A stretch of DNA of 46,398 nt from Eubacterium sp. (GCA_030524435.1 JAUNGS010000012.1:1-46398); one strand, 5' to 3'. Positions 37,176 to 45,141 are shown, counted from the first letter of the stretch. Notes: generated by a model not told the origin, from the sequence alone. Numbers and translations: made by a program.

Positions 37176-37610
37176 TCATACATCCTTGCGGGTCATGATA
37201 CAGACAAATTCACCGGCGCCGCTGCGGCTGTCCGGGATGGCTGTGTACCCCAGCTTTTCATAAAAGCCCAAAACCGCCTCCCGGGAATTGATATAAATCT
37301 GGGACGCACCCTTTTCTTTAAGAAAATCCTCCGCCGCGGCGATGGCCGCCCGGCCAAAGCCCTGGCCGCGGAAATTCTCAAGGGTGGCCACCCGCTCAAT
37401 ATGACCATGGCCCTGAGCGTCCAGTCGCATACGGCAGGTGGCCGCAGGCAGGCCCCGGTGCATCACCAGAATATAGTCATCCTCCGGGGTGTCCTCGCCG
37501 AATTCCATTTCCAGGCTCACACCGAAGCCCAGGCACATGGCCTGGGTTCTGACGTAGTGAACCCCTGCGCGCTGCCATTCCTCTGCTGCGTGTACTGTCT
37601 CCATGGTCAT
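37176..37610 (-). CDS. GNAT-family N-acetyltransferase
   Basis: A 144-residue protein with the acetyl-CoA binding motif RGQGFGRAAIAAAEDFLKEKG (Arg-x-x-Gly-x-Gly) around residues 80-100, preceded by IERVATLENF, and the C-terminal AVLGFYEKLGYTAI typical of the fold. Two in-frame ATG codons (37610 and two codons later) could be starts. The acceptor is unknown. In sulfur-scavenging operons of Bacillus a GNAT enzyme acetylates S-modified cysteine; that role is possible here but only by analogy. Confidence 0.85.
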   Translation of the reverse strand: MTMETVHAAEEWQRAGVHYVRTQAMCLGFGVSLEMEFGEDTPEDDYILVMHRGLPAATCRMRLDAQGHGHIERVATLENFRGQGFGRAAIAAAEDFLKEKGASQIYINSREAVLGFYEKLGYTAIPDSRSGAGEFVCIMTRKDV

Positions 37611-37621
37611 ACCATCCTTTC

Positions 37622-38659
37622 CTAGCTTTCTGTTAAAAATTTATGGGCCGGATCCGCCGACAGCCTTTCCCTGCCCGTGGGGGTCTTCCACACCGCGTCA
37701 AAATCCGTGGCGGGGATGACGATATCGTAATAAACCGAGGGCCAATAATCCTCTCCGGCCTTGGTTAAATCCCGGCTGGCTGCAAAATCCTTGAAATAGG
37801 TGTTGTGATAAAAGGCCGGAATCTGGTAGAGATCCCTGGCGTAGCCCCAGAGATTTTCATAATCCACCAGCCGCTTCTTACAGGGGCCGATATTTCTGGA
37901 GTAGGCTACGTCGTATCGGGCCAGGGTGACATAGAGCCTGATGTCGCTGTCGGTGACGTAGTCCCCAAAGAGGAAGCGCCTGTCCTGAAGCCGCTTGTCC
38001 ATGGCCTCAAGGCCTGCGAAAAAGGTTTCGTAGGCATCGGAGAAGGCCTGGAGGGACTGGGCGAACTGGGCCCTGTAGACGGCGTTGTTGACATTGTCAA
38101 AGAGCCAGTCGTTGAGCTGATCGATGTCTGCCCTGAGGGCCTCGGGGTACAGCTCCGGCGCTCCCTTCTTGTGGAAGGGCTTGAACTCGGCCTCCAGATA
38201 GTTGGTCAGGCGGTTGTAGTCATTGTTGACCACCTTCCCGGTTTTGTAGTCCACAAAGGCCGGCACCGTGGCCCGGCCGTCGTAGTCGGGATCAGCCTTT
38301 TCGTAGAGCTCGCTTAAAAATCTGGCGCCGGTCTCCGGGTTGATATGCCCCGGAGAATTGACGAATTCCCAACCCAGGGGCTTTTCCCAGGCGTCGTCGT
38401 CCCAGCCCACAATCTCCGCCTTCACGGCCTCATTCAGACCCAAGAGCTCCCTGACGATGGAGGCCCGGTTGGACCAGTGGCAGCCCTTGGCCCAGAACAG
38501 GATGTAGCGATCCTTCTCCACGGGATTTTTTCCCGGGCCAAAGCCCTCGGTAAAACGGTTGGGCTGTCTGTGGAAATTGCCGTACTTATCGATTTCCTCC
38601 AGGGTCTCCGTGGGGCGCACTCGGATCTTTCTGCCGTCGATATTCAGATATTCTTTCAT
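37622..38659 (-). CDS. GST-like/glutathionyl-hydroquinone reductase-related protein, paralog 1
   Basis: A 345-residue protein with a thioredoxin-type N-terminal domain and an all-helical GST C-terminal domain, as in the glutathionyl-hydroquinone reductase (YqjG/ECM4) family. The redox motif reads FWAKGCHWSNRASIVRELLG where YqjG-type enzymes have CPWAHR, so the catalytic cysteine is kept but its surroundings differ. Later motifs RRFLFGDYVTDSDIRLYVTL and ENLWGYARDLYQIPAF are family hallmarks. It overlaps paralog 2 by 4 bases. Most Clostridia lack glutathione, so the thiol partner is uncertain. Confidence 0.82.
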   Translation of the reverse strand: MKEYLNIDGRKIRVRPTETLEEIDKYGNFHRQPNRFTEGFGPGKNPVEKDRYILFWAKGCHWSNRASIVRELLGLNEAVKAEIVGWDDDAWEKPLGWEFVNSPGHINPETGARFLSELYEKADPDYDGRATVPAFVDYKTGKVVNNDYNRLTNYLEAEFKPFHKKGAPELYPEALRADIDQLNDWLFDNVNNAVYRAQFAQSLQAFSDAYETFFAGLEAMDKRLQDRRFLFGDYVTDSDIRLYVTLARYDVAYSRNIGPCKKRLVDYENLWGYARDLYQIPAFYHNTYFKDFAASRDLTKAGEDYWPSVYYDIVIPATDFDAVWKTPTGRERLSADPAHKFLTES

Positions 38660-39702
38660 CGCTGGTCTCCTTTCTTGTCAGCCGCTGCAAGCTTTCTGCC
38701 CGGATCGCTGCTTAAGTGCGCCCGATTCGCCGGGGCGCCCCAGTAGGCTTCAAAATCAATCTCATTGACAAACCGCGCGTTGAAGGTCTCCATGAGACTG
38801 CCCTGCTTTTTCCCGGCGGGATTGGCAAAATCCTTGAAATAGGTGTTGTTTCTGAAGGCCGGAATCTGATAGAGATCCCTGGCGTAGCCCCAGAGATTTT
38901 CATAATCTATCAGACGCTTCTTGGTGTGACCCAGCTGATAGGCGTAGCGGATATCCAGCCGGGCCAGGGTGACGTAGAGCCTTACATCGCTGTCGGTGAC
39001 GTAATCCCCAAAGAGGAAGCGCCGATCCTTAAGCCTGTCCTCTAAAATATCCAGGGCTGCGTAGAAGGCGTTGTAGGCCTCCCAGTAGGCCTCTTTAGAG
39101 CGGGCGAAGGCCGTTTTGTACACGGCGTTGTTGACATTGTCGAAGAGCCAGTCGTTGAGCTGATCTATCTCGTCCCTGAGGGCCTCGGGGTAGAGCTCCG
39201 GCGCATCCGGGGCCTGAAATTCCTTAAAGGCCGTCTCAAAATAGTTGGTGAGTCTGTGGTAGTCGTTGTTGACCACCTTGCCGGTTTTTACATCAATCAG
39301 AGCCGGCACCGTGGTGCGCCCGGCGTAGTCGCCGTCGGCCTTGTAGTAGGCCTCGCTGAGGAATTGAATGCCCAGCACAGGATCGGTGTTGTCCTTATCA
39401 TAGACAAACTCCCAGCCCAGGTTCTTTTCGTGGGGGGCGTGGTCCACCAGGTTGACGCTGATGGCGTTCTCCAGGCCCAAGAGCTCCCTGACGATGGAAG
39501 CCCTGTTGGACCAGTGGCAAAGCTTGGCCCAGATCAGGCGATAGCGCCCCTTCTCCACAGGGTTTTCCCCCGGGCCAAAGCCCTCGGTAAAGCGGTTGGG
39601 CTGCCTGTTGAAAAATCCGTTTTCATCGGTCTCCGACACCACCTCCACGGGGCGGACTCGGATCTTTTTACCACCTACAATTTCGTAATCAAATGCTGCC
39701 AT
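38656..39702 (-). CDS. GST-like/glutathionyl-hydroquinone reductase-related protein, paralog 2
   Basis: A 348-residue tandem paralog of the previous gene, sharing CHWSNRASIVRELLGL, IDQLNDWLFDNVNNAVY, the GDYVTDSDVRLYVTLAR segment and ENLWGYARDLYQIPAF. The differences are concentrated in the N-terminal loop after the redox motif and in the C-terminus (NARFVNEIDFEAYWGAP). It lies 14 bases after the substrate-binding protein. Likely duplicated in place. A reductive or thiol-transfer step on the imported compound is an inference from the operon. Confidence 0.82.
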   Translation of the reverse strand: MAAFDYEIVGGKKIRVRPVEVVSETDENGFFNRQPNRFTEGFGPGENPVEKGRYRLIWAKLCHWSNRASIVRELLGLENAISVNLVDHAPHEKNLGWEFVYDKDNTDPVLGIQFLSEAYYKADGDYAGRTTVPALIDVKTGKVVNNDYHRLTNYFETAFKEFQAPDAPELYPEALRDEIDQLNDWLFDNVNNAVYKTAFARSKEAYWEAYNAFYAALDILEDRLKDRRFLFGDYVTDSDVRLYVTLARLDIRYAYQLGHTKKRLIDYENLWGYARDLYQIPAFRNNTYFKDFANPAGKKQGSLMETFNARFVNEIDFEAYWGAPANRAHLSSDPGRKLAAADKKGDQR

Positions 39703-39716
39703 AGCTGCCTCCTTAC

Positions 39717-40589
39717 CTAGTTGATGGTTTTTTCAAATTTGTCATCCGCCGGAGCCTGGTCGGCGCCAAAGTACTTCAGGGATAATTCCCTCAGAGTGCC
39801 GTCCTCCTTCATGGCCTTCAGGGCGCCGTTGACATCCTCCCTTAAGGCCTGGCCTTCATCGTTTTTCGGGAACAGGAAGTAGGCGTCCAGGGCTGTGGAA
39901 ATCTTAGCCGTTTCTTCTTCGGAGAGCTCTGTGGCCTGAAGGTTCTGGAAATTGAATTCCTCTACGTAGTTGGTATAAATGGGCAGATCGTCGATTCTGA
40001 AGTCCGAGGTGCCGTCCTCAATGTGCTCAAACCATACAGACATATCTGCCTCGGAGTAGGTGATCTCAATCTGCTTGTCGGGGTTCTCTGCGTTCCAGCG
40101 CTCGATGGCGTTGGTCACGTTGCCGCCGGCGTTGGACTCGATTTTATAGCCCCGGTTGGCCGCATCCTCCAGGGAGGTCAGGGGTTCATCCCCGGCCCGC
40201 TGGACAAAGACGTAGGTGATCTCATCGTAGGGGTAGGAATAATAGTAGCTTTCGGCTCTGTCCTCGCTGTAGCTGAAGTTGTTGACCGCCAGGTCGTAGT
40301 TGCCCGCCGTCAGCCCTGTGAACATGGCGTCAAACTCCGCGGTTTTTAAGTCCAGGGTGTACTGGGGCAGCCTGTTGAAGACCTCCCTAAGGACTTCGAT
40401 ATCGTAGCCCGTGTACTCGTTGTTTTCATCCACGGAAACGTAGGGTGCCGGGGAGCCGCCGGTGACGGCGTGGACCGTCTTGCCGTCTTCCTCAGCCGCG
40501 CTCTGGGTGCTGCCGCAGCCCGCCGCAGTGATTAACAGGGCGCCGGCAAGCAGCGCCAAAACCGTATTTCTCAATCTATGCTTTTTCAT
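39717..40589 (-). CDS. Amino acid ABC transporter substrate-binding lipoprotein
   Basis: Periplasmic-type binding protein anchored outside the cell. The 290-residue product has a signal peptide with basic start MKKHRLRN, hydrophobic core and lipobox ITAAGC, so Cys25 is the lipid-modified residue. The mature part shows the polar amino acid binding fold with GYDIEVLREVF, FDAMFTGLTAGNYDLAVNNFSYSEDR, and C-terminal ALKAMKEDGTLRELSLKYFG. The FSYSEDRAE motif is often seen in cystine and polar amino-acid binding proteins. It follows the MalY/PatB-like gene by 65 bases. Confidence 0.92.
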   Translation of the reverse strand: MKKHRLRNTVLALLAGALLITAAGCGSTQSAAEEDGKTVHAVTGGSPAPYVSVDENNEYTGYDIEVLREVFNRLPQYTLDLKTAEFDAMFTGLTAGNYDLAVNNFSYSEDRAESYYYSYPYDEITYVFVQRAGDEPLTSLEDAANRGYKIESNAGGNVTNAIERWNAENPDKQIEITYSEADMSVWFEHIEDGTSDFRIDDLPIYTNYVEEFNFQNLQATELSEEETAKISTALDAYFLFPKNDEGQALREDVNGALKAMKEDGTLRELSLKYFGADQAPADDKFEKTIN

Positions 40590-40654
40590 TATCTGTGCCT
40601 CCTGTAAATCTAAATTTTTATATTTTTATGTTTCTATATTTATAATTTGAATCC

Positions 40655-41836
40655 TCACGCATTCAGAGCCCATCGGATACGTCTTAAAGCCTCGGTCAGC
40701 ACCGCCCGGGGACAGGCGGCGTTGATGCGCTGAAAGCCCGCTCCAGCGTCGCCAAAGATCCGGCCGCTGTCCAGCCAGAGCTTTGCCCGGTGAACAATCA
40801 TATCCTCCAGCGCATCAGCTGAAAGCCCTGTCTCCCTGAAATCCAGCCACATCAGGTAGGTGCCCTCGGGAAGCTTCAGCTTGACTCCGGGCAAGTATTT
40901 CTGAACATAATCCCGGGCAAAGGCCATATTGTCTGCAATGTATTTTTTGACGGCCTCGTACCAGAACCCGCCCTGACTGTAGGCCGCCTCACAGGCCACC
41001 AGCCCCATGATCCCCAGCTGGCTGATGCCCGCTGCGGCCAGCTGCTTTTTAAATTTCTGGCGCAGCTTTGGGTTGGGAATAAAAATGTTGGACAGGTTCA
41101 GTCCCGCCAGATTAAAGGTCTTGCTGGGGGAGGTACAGGTCACGCTGATGGCGGCGTAGGCCGCCTTTAAATCGGCGAAAACCCGATGCTTCCCGGAAAA
41201 CACAAAGTCCTGATGAATCTCATCGCTGACCACAATCACACCGTGGGCCAGACAGATGTCTCCCAGGCGGCAGAGCTCCGCCTCACTCCAGACCCGCCCC
41301 ACGGGATTGTGGGGGCTGCAGAGGAAAAACAGGCCGATATTTTCCTGAACAATCTTGCGCTCAAAATCCTCGAAATCGATGTGATAGTGTCCGTCCTCCC
41401 CCTGAATCAGGGTATTGCTCACGACCCGTCGGCCATTGTCTGCAATGACCTCGGAAAAGGGGTAGTACACCGGCTGCTGCAAAAGCACCCCGTCCCCCGG
41501 CGCCGTAAAGGCCTTGACGGCCAGGGCCAGGGCCACAACCACCCCCGGGGTCTTGACGATCCAGTCCTCCTGAACCGTCCAGCCGTGATACATCTGCATC
41601 CATCCCTTCACCGCCTCAAAATAAGGTTCCAGGGGCTCGCTGTAGCCAAAGATTCCTTCCCTGGCCTTAGCCGCCAGGGCGTCCTCGACGTAGGATGAGG
41701 TTTTAAAGTCCATGTCCGCCACCCAGAGGGGCAGCACGTCCTTGGGCATGCCCCGTTTTTCTGCAAAATCGTATTTCAGACACTGGGTGTTTTTTCGATT
41801 GATGATGATATCAAAATCAAGATTTCTTTCCGCCAT
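40655..41836 (-). CDS. MalY/PatB-family PLP-dependent C-S lyase (aminotransferase fold type I)
   Basis: Likely a cystathionine beta-lyase type enzyme that cleaves C-S bonds to yield thiol, pyruvate and ammonia. The 393-residue protein has the family start, KYDFAEKRGMPKDVLPLWVADMDF, the SPHNPVGRVW segment, SDEIHQDFVF with the PLP-ring Asp, and the Schiff-base lysine in SPSKTFNLAGLNLSN. I start at MAERNLDFD, preceded by GAAGGTG; a GTG three codons upstream is possible. It overlaps the end of the cystathionine synthase-like gene by 20 bases. Confidence 0.9.
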   Translation of the reverse strand: MAERNLDFDIIINRKNTQCLKYDFAEKRGMPKDVLPLWVADMDFKTSSYVEDALAAKAREGIFGYSEPLEPYFEAVKGWMQMYHGWTVQEDWIVKTPGVVVALALAVKAFTAPGDGVLLQQPVYYPFSEVIADNGRRVVSNTLIQGEDGHYHIDFEDFERKIVQENIGLFFLCSPHNPVGRVWSEAELCRLGDICLAHGVIVVSDEIHQDFVFSGKHRVFADLKAAYAAISVTCTSPSKTFNLAGLNLSNIFIPNPKLRQKFKKQLAAAGISQLGIMGLVACEAAYSQGGFWYEAVKKYIADNMAFARDYVQKYLPGVKLKLPEGTYLMWLDFRETGLSADALEDMIVHRAKLWLDSGRIFGDAGAGFQRINAACPRAVLTEALRRIRWALNA

Positions 41837-42995
41837 TGTCTTCACCTTCTATTTCCGAAAAAACCTGGCTCAGCTCGCCGATGAGATCCTCGGCGGCCTC
41901 GATGCCCACGGAAAGCCGCAGGGTACAGTCGGTGATGCCGTTTCTGATGCGAATCTCCTCGGGCACATCCACATGGGTTTGGGTGGAGGGATAGGTAATC
42001 AGGGTCTCTACCCCGCCTAAGCTCTCGGCAAATTTAATCATCCTGACCTTTTTTAGGACCGCCAGGGCGTCCTCCTTACATCGCATCTGGAAGGTCAGCA
42101 TGGCCCCGAAGCCCCGGGCCTGTCTTTTCATGATCTCGTGACCCGGATGCTCCTTAAGTCCCGGGTAGATCACCTTGGTCACCAGGGGACTGGCTTTAAG
42201 CCACGCTGCAATTTTTTGAGCGTTTTCCTGGGCCCTGTCCATGCGCAGCCCCAGGGTTTTGATGCCCCGAAGCATCAGCCAGCTGTCGAAGGGGGAAAGG
42301 CCTGCGCCGGTGGTCTTAATTAAAAAGCGCAGTTTTTCGCTGATGTCCTGGCGATTGGTGACGATAAAGCCCGCCAGGGTATCGTTGTGTCCCCCCAAAT
42401 ACTTTGTGCCGCTGTGAATCACAATATCTGCCCCCAGCTCCAGGGGGTTTTGGAAATAGGGGGATAAAAAGGTGTTGTCCACAATCAAAAGCAGGCTGTG
42501 CTTTCTGGCGATCTCGGCCATGGCACTGATATCCGTCACATTCATCATGGGATTGGTGGGGGTTTCGATGTAAATCGCCTTGGTATTTTCATTCACATGG
42601 CGCTCTACATCACCCCGCCAGCAGTCTACCCTGGAGAAGGTCAGGCCATTTTTCACCGACACGTTGTCAAAAAGGCGAATGCTGCCGCCGTAGAGGTCTG
42701 CATCCACGATCAGATGGTCTCCCGGGGAAAACAGCTCCATGACCAGGGTGATGGCTGCCATCCCCGTGGTCATGGCCAGGGCGTCCGTACCCCGCTCCAG
42801 AGAGGCCACAAGCTTTTCCAGATGCTCTCTGGTGGGATTTTGAAGTCTGCTGTAGTCGTAGCCGGTGCTCTCCCCCACCGCCGGGTGGGCGTAGGTGGCC
42901 GTCTGGTAGATTGGATAGCTGATGGCGCCAAAATTTTCTGTTTTGCCTTCGCTTTCCTCCAAATGGAGACAGCGGGTTTCAAATTTTCTTGTCAT
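41817..42995 (-). CDS. Cys/Met metabolism PLP enzyme (cystathionine gamma-synthase/lyase family)
   Basis: A 392-residue enzyme of the cystathionine gamma-synthase, gamma-lyase and O-acetylhomoserine sulfhydrylase family. It shows YDYSRLQNPTREHLEKL, the ATTGMAA-like PLP phosphate region MTTGMAAI, YIETPTNPMMNVTDI, the PLP Asp in LLIVDNTF, the Schiff-base lysine in HSGTKYLGGH, and the C-terminal LRLSVGIEAAEDL. Which of the reactions it performs cannot be told from the sequence. It follows the LysR gene by 12 bases, with AGGAGG upstream. Confidence 0.92.
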   Translation of the reverse strand: MTRKFETRCLHLEESEGKTENFGAISYPIYQTATYAHPAVGESTGYDYSRLQNPTREHLEKLVASLERGTDALAMTTGMAAITLVMELFSPGDHLIVDADLYGGSIRLFDNVSVKNGLTFSRVDCWRGDVERHVNENTKAIYIETPTNPMMNVTDISAMAEIARKHSLLLIVDNTFLSPYFQNPLELGADIVIHSGTKYLGGHNDTLAGFIVTNRQDISEKLRFLIKTTGAGLSPFDSWLMLRGIKTLGLRMDRAQENAQKIAAWLKASPLVTKVIYPGLKEHPGHEIMKRQARGFGAMLTFQMRCKEDALAVLKKVRMIKFAESLGGVETLITYPSTQTHVDVPEEIRIRNGITDCTLRLSVGIEAAEDLIGELSQVFSEIEGEDNGGKKS

Positions 42996-43007
42996 TGTCC
43001 TGTCCTC

Positions 43008-43919
43008 CTAGTTCAGTGTTTTTTCCCGGTAAGCCGAAAGGTATTCGAGATATTCCTGGCCAAGGCTGCTCAAGGGCGCGTCCTTTCTGGAGATGCAGCC
43101 GATGGTCATCCGCTCCTCGGAGACCAGCCGAACCGCCAGATAATCCGGGCCGTTGAGGTCCTCACAGATAATGCCGCAGCACAGGGTGTAGCCCTGGAGC
43201 CTGACCATCAGATTCAAAAGGGTCGCCCGGTCGCTGGCCTTGATGAGTCTTTTATAGGGATAGGTGCTCAGCACCTCCTCGGCAAAGTAAAAGGAATTGT
43301 GGGTGCCCTGGTCAAAGCTCAGACAGGGGTACTCCTCCAAGTCCTCCAGAGAAAGCTGATCTCGGTTCGCCAGGGGATGTCCCTTCCACAGATAAACGTA
43401 GATGCCGCAGTCGAAGAAGGGTTCAAAGCGCAGCCCTGCCTCTCCGAAGATCTTGGTCATCACCCTTTTGTTGTAGTCGTTCAGGTACAGCACCCCCAGC
43501 TCGCTTTTCTGGTTTTTGACATTTTCGATGACCTCGTAGGTTTTGGTCTCGTGGACCTCAAACTCGTATTCGTCCATGCCGTGCCGTTTAACCAGCTCGG
43601 CAAAGGCGTCCACCGCAAAGGTATAGTGCTGCATCGACACGCTGAACCGCTTTTTCACCGCCGTCTGGGAGATGAACCGCGCATCCAGCAGCGCGTATTG
43701 CTCCATCACCGATTTGGCGTAGCCCAGAAACTCAAGGCCCCGGACGGTCATGGTGATGCCGCCCTTGGTCCGAATGAGCAAATCGAAGCCCAGCTCCTTT
43801 TCCAGGGAGCGAATAGCCGCCGATAAACTGGGCTGACTGATATATAAAGCCTTGGCGGCGTCATTGAGGGAATTTGCCTCGGATACCGCAATCAAATATT
43901 TCAACTGTGTTAAGGTCAT
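43008..43919 (-). CDS. LysR-family transcriptional regulator
   Basis: A 303-residue LysR regulator. N-terminal winged helix-turn-helix: LTQLKYLIAVSEANSLNDAA, then KALYISQPSLSAAIRSLEKE, and the following LGFDLLIRTKGGITMTVRG. The C-terminal effector domain is of normal length. It is the first gene of the ten-gene operon rather than being divergently transcribed, and a classic LysR dyad (44017-44039) sits about 66 bases upstream of the inferred transcription start. It resembles regulators of cysteine and methionine metabolism such as CmbR/YtlI in role, but the effector is unknown. Confidence 0.92.
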   Translation of the reverse strand: MTLTQLKYLIAVSEANSLNDAAKALYISQPSLSAAIRSLEKELGFDLLIRTKGGITMTVRGLEFLGYAKSVMEQYALLDARFISQTAVKKRFSVSMQHYTFAVDAFAELVKRHGMDEYEFEVHETKTYEVIENVKNQKSELGVLYLNDYNKRVMTKIFGEAGLRFEPFFDCGIYVYLWKGHPLANRDQLSLEDLEEYPCLSFDQGTHNSFYFAEEVLSTYPYKRLIKASDRATLLNLMVRLQGYTLCCGIICEDLNGPDYLAVRLVSEERMTIGCISRKDAPLSSLGQEYLEYLSAYREKTLN

Positions 43920-43934
43920 TGCTTTCTCCTATTT

Positions 43935-43955
43935 AACATATTTAATTAATATGTT
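43935..43955 (-). promoter_or_regulatory. Second LysR-like dyad, downstream of the -10
   Basis: AACATAT-N7-ATATGTT, a perfect 7-base inverted repeat with a 7-base spacer, the same geometry as the upstream dyad. It lies between the promoter and the LysR ribosome binding site and could be a repression site. It is AT-rich, so chance is possible. Confidence 0.4.
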
Positions 43956-43965
43956 TTTGATGTGT

Positions 43966-43977
43966 ACAATCATAGCA
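43966..43977 (-). promoter_or_regulatory. Extended -10 promoter element of the LysR operon
   Basis: On the minus strand TGCTATGAT gives an extended -10, with TATGAT at 43969-43974. No good -35 hexamer is found at the right distance, as is common for activator-dependent promoters. Transcription would begin near 43962. Confidence 0.5.
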
Positions 43978-44016
43978 GAAAAAATCCTTTTTGTATAACT
44001 CTTTTTGACTTTCTTT

Positions 44017-44039
44017 GGTTATAGTCTTTTCCTATAACC
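44017..44039 (-). promoter_or_regulatory. LysR-type operator dyad
   Basis: GGTTATAG-N7-CTATAACC is a perfect 8-base inverted repeat. It contains the T-N11-A core expected of LysR-family sites (ATAG-N7-CTAT) and centres at about -66 from the inferred start, the canonical recognition-site position. Confidence 0.7.
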
Positions 44040-44128
44040 GGTGCAGAGCTAACCCCAGCCCATTTTTTATCCCACAGGCCCCAAAATACAGCCCGCTCAA
44101 AAAAAATTAAATTTTTTTGATAAAGCCG

Positions 44129-44157
44129 TTGACAAATTTCCCTAACTATTGTATTAT
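44129..44157 (+). promoter_or_regulatory. Promoter of tRNA-Ala
   Basis: TTGACA, 17 bases, TATTAT on the plus strand. The predicted start falls about ten bases before the mature tRNA 5' end. Confidence 0.8.
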
Positions 44158-44174
44158 ATTGAAGTCGAGTTCGT

Positions 44175-44250
44175 GGGGGCTTGGCGCAGCTGGGAGCGCG
44201 TCTGACTGGCAGTCAGAAGGTCAGGGGTTCAAGTCCCCTAGTCTCCACCA
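44175..44250 (+). tRNA. tRNA-Ala, anticodon GGC
   Basis: The acceptor stem GGGGGCT pairs with AGTCTCC and contains the G3-U70 wobble pair that marks tRNA-Ala. The D arm is GCGC...GCGC, the anticodon arm TCTGA-CTGGCAG-TCAGA gives anticodon GGC (reads GCC), and the T arm is GGGG-TTCAAGT-CCCC-type. CCA is encoded. It is the only plus-strand gene I can support here and has its own promoter and terminator. Confidence 0.97.
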
Positions 44251-44264
44251 TAAATGATAAAAAG

Positions 44265-44294
44265 CAGGACTGTTCGCAGTCCTGTATTTTTTTT
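44265..44294 (+). terminator. Terminator of tRNA-Ala
   Basis: CAGGACTG-TTCG-CAGTCCTG, a perfect 8-base stem with a TTCG tetraloop, followed by TA and eight T residues on the plus strand. Confidence 0.9.
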
Positions 44295-44349
44295 ACCATC
44301 TAAAAAACTGAGGTCAGAAGCGTATCTGTCCTCAGTTTTTTTAGATGGT
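44295..44349 (-). terminator. Terminator of the metallophosphoesterase gene
   Basis: ACCATCTAAAAAACTGAGG and its near-perfect complement form a stem that continues into CAGA/TCTG, a total of more than 20 pairs around AGCGTA. On the minus strand CTGAGG...CCTCAG is followed by TTTTTT. Symmetric A and T tracts mean it could act in both directions, backing up the tRNA terminator. Confidence 0.8.
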
Positions 44350-44355
44350 CTTATA

Positions 44356-45141
44356 TTATAGATGGATATCAAAAATCGTTATCTCCGGCGCTGCCCCAAG
44401 GCGGCAGGGCAGCTTTGTGCAGCCAATCCCGGGATTGACGTAGAGCCTTGTTTTTCCCAGGGTGTAAAAGCCCCTGAGGTATTTCCTTCCCAGCTCCGTG
44501 GTCACCGGGGGCAGCAGAGGCAGCCTGACCTGGCCGCCGTGGGTGTGTCCCGAGAGGATTAAATCGTAGCCCTCATTTTTAAAATAATCCGCTGCGTCGG
44601 GCTCGTGAACCATCAAAACACAGTAATCCGCCGTTTTCTCAGCCCTGCAGCGCTTCGGTCTTCCGAAGAGCATGTCGTCGACCCCGGCGATCCAGAGCAT
44701 TTTGCCTCCGGCCAGAGCAATACCCTTGCCTGTATTTTCCAAAAGCTCAAAGCCGACTTTGGCCATCAGCTCGGGATAACGCCTTCCCATGTTGGCCCGG
44801 TCGTGATTGCCCCAGACTGCGTATTTGCCCAGGGGCGCCTTGATCAGCGCCAGGGGCAGGGCGTCCTCCTCCCGCCGCCAGTCCATAAACCGATCGTAGA
44901 GATCCCCGGTGAAGAGAAGGATATCCGGCGACAGGCCATTGACCCGCCGCACCAGCCGGGACACCTGCTTTCTCGTCATCCAGGGGCCGATGTGCATATC
45001 TGAAAGCTGGAGGAGGCGCAGCCTCCGGCTGCCCGTCCCCAGGGTATATTTTTTACAAGTCAGACACCGAGGCTCCCCTAAAAAAGCCCAGGCTGCCAGG
45101 CCCCCTGAAAGGGCCAGGGCCGCTTTTGCAGTTTTCCTCAT
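44356..45141 (-). CDS. Membrane-anchored metallophosphoesterase, YaeI/YkuE-like
   Basis: A 261-residue calcineurin-type phosphoesterase with an N-terminal signal anchor (residues 5-22, followed by GEPRCLTCKKYTL). Metal-binding motifs in order: LSDMHIG (Asp48, His50), FTGDLYDR, WGNHDRA, VMVHEP-like LMVHEPDAAD and SGHTHGGQV. The family includes enzymes acting on phospholipid or nucleotide diphosphate substrates at the membrane; the substrate here is not determinable. Single-gene unit with AAAGGA before the ATG and a terminator right after the stop. Confidence 0.9.
   Translation of the reverse strand: MRKTAKAALALSGGLAAWAFLGEPRCLTCKKYTLGTGSRRLRLLQLSDMHIGPWMTRKQVSRLVRRVNGLSPDILLFTGDLYDRFMDWRREEDALPLALIKAPLGKYAVWGNHDRANMGRRYPELMAKVGFELLENTGKGIALAGGKMLWIAGVDDMLFGRPKRCRAEKTADYCVLMVHEPDAADYFKNEGYDLILSGHTHGGQVRLPLLPPVTTELGRKYLRGFYTLGKTRLYVNPGIGCTKLPCRLGAAPEITIFDIHL

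Noticed and set aside
42498-43826. A 442-residue plus-strand frame opposite the LysR and cystathionine-enzyme genes
   Set aside because: An antisense shadow spanning two different genes; no recognisable domain and no start signal noted.
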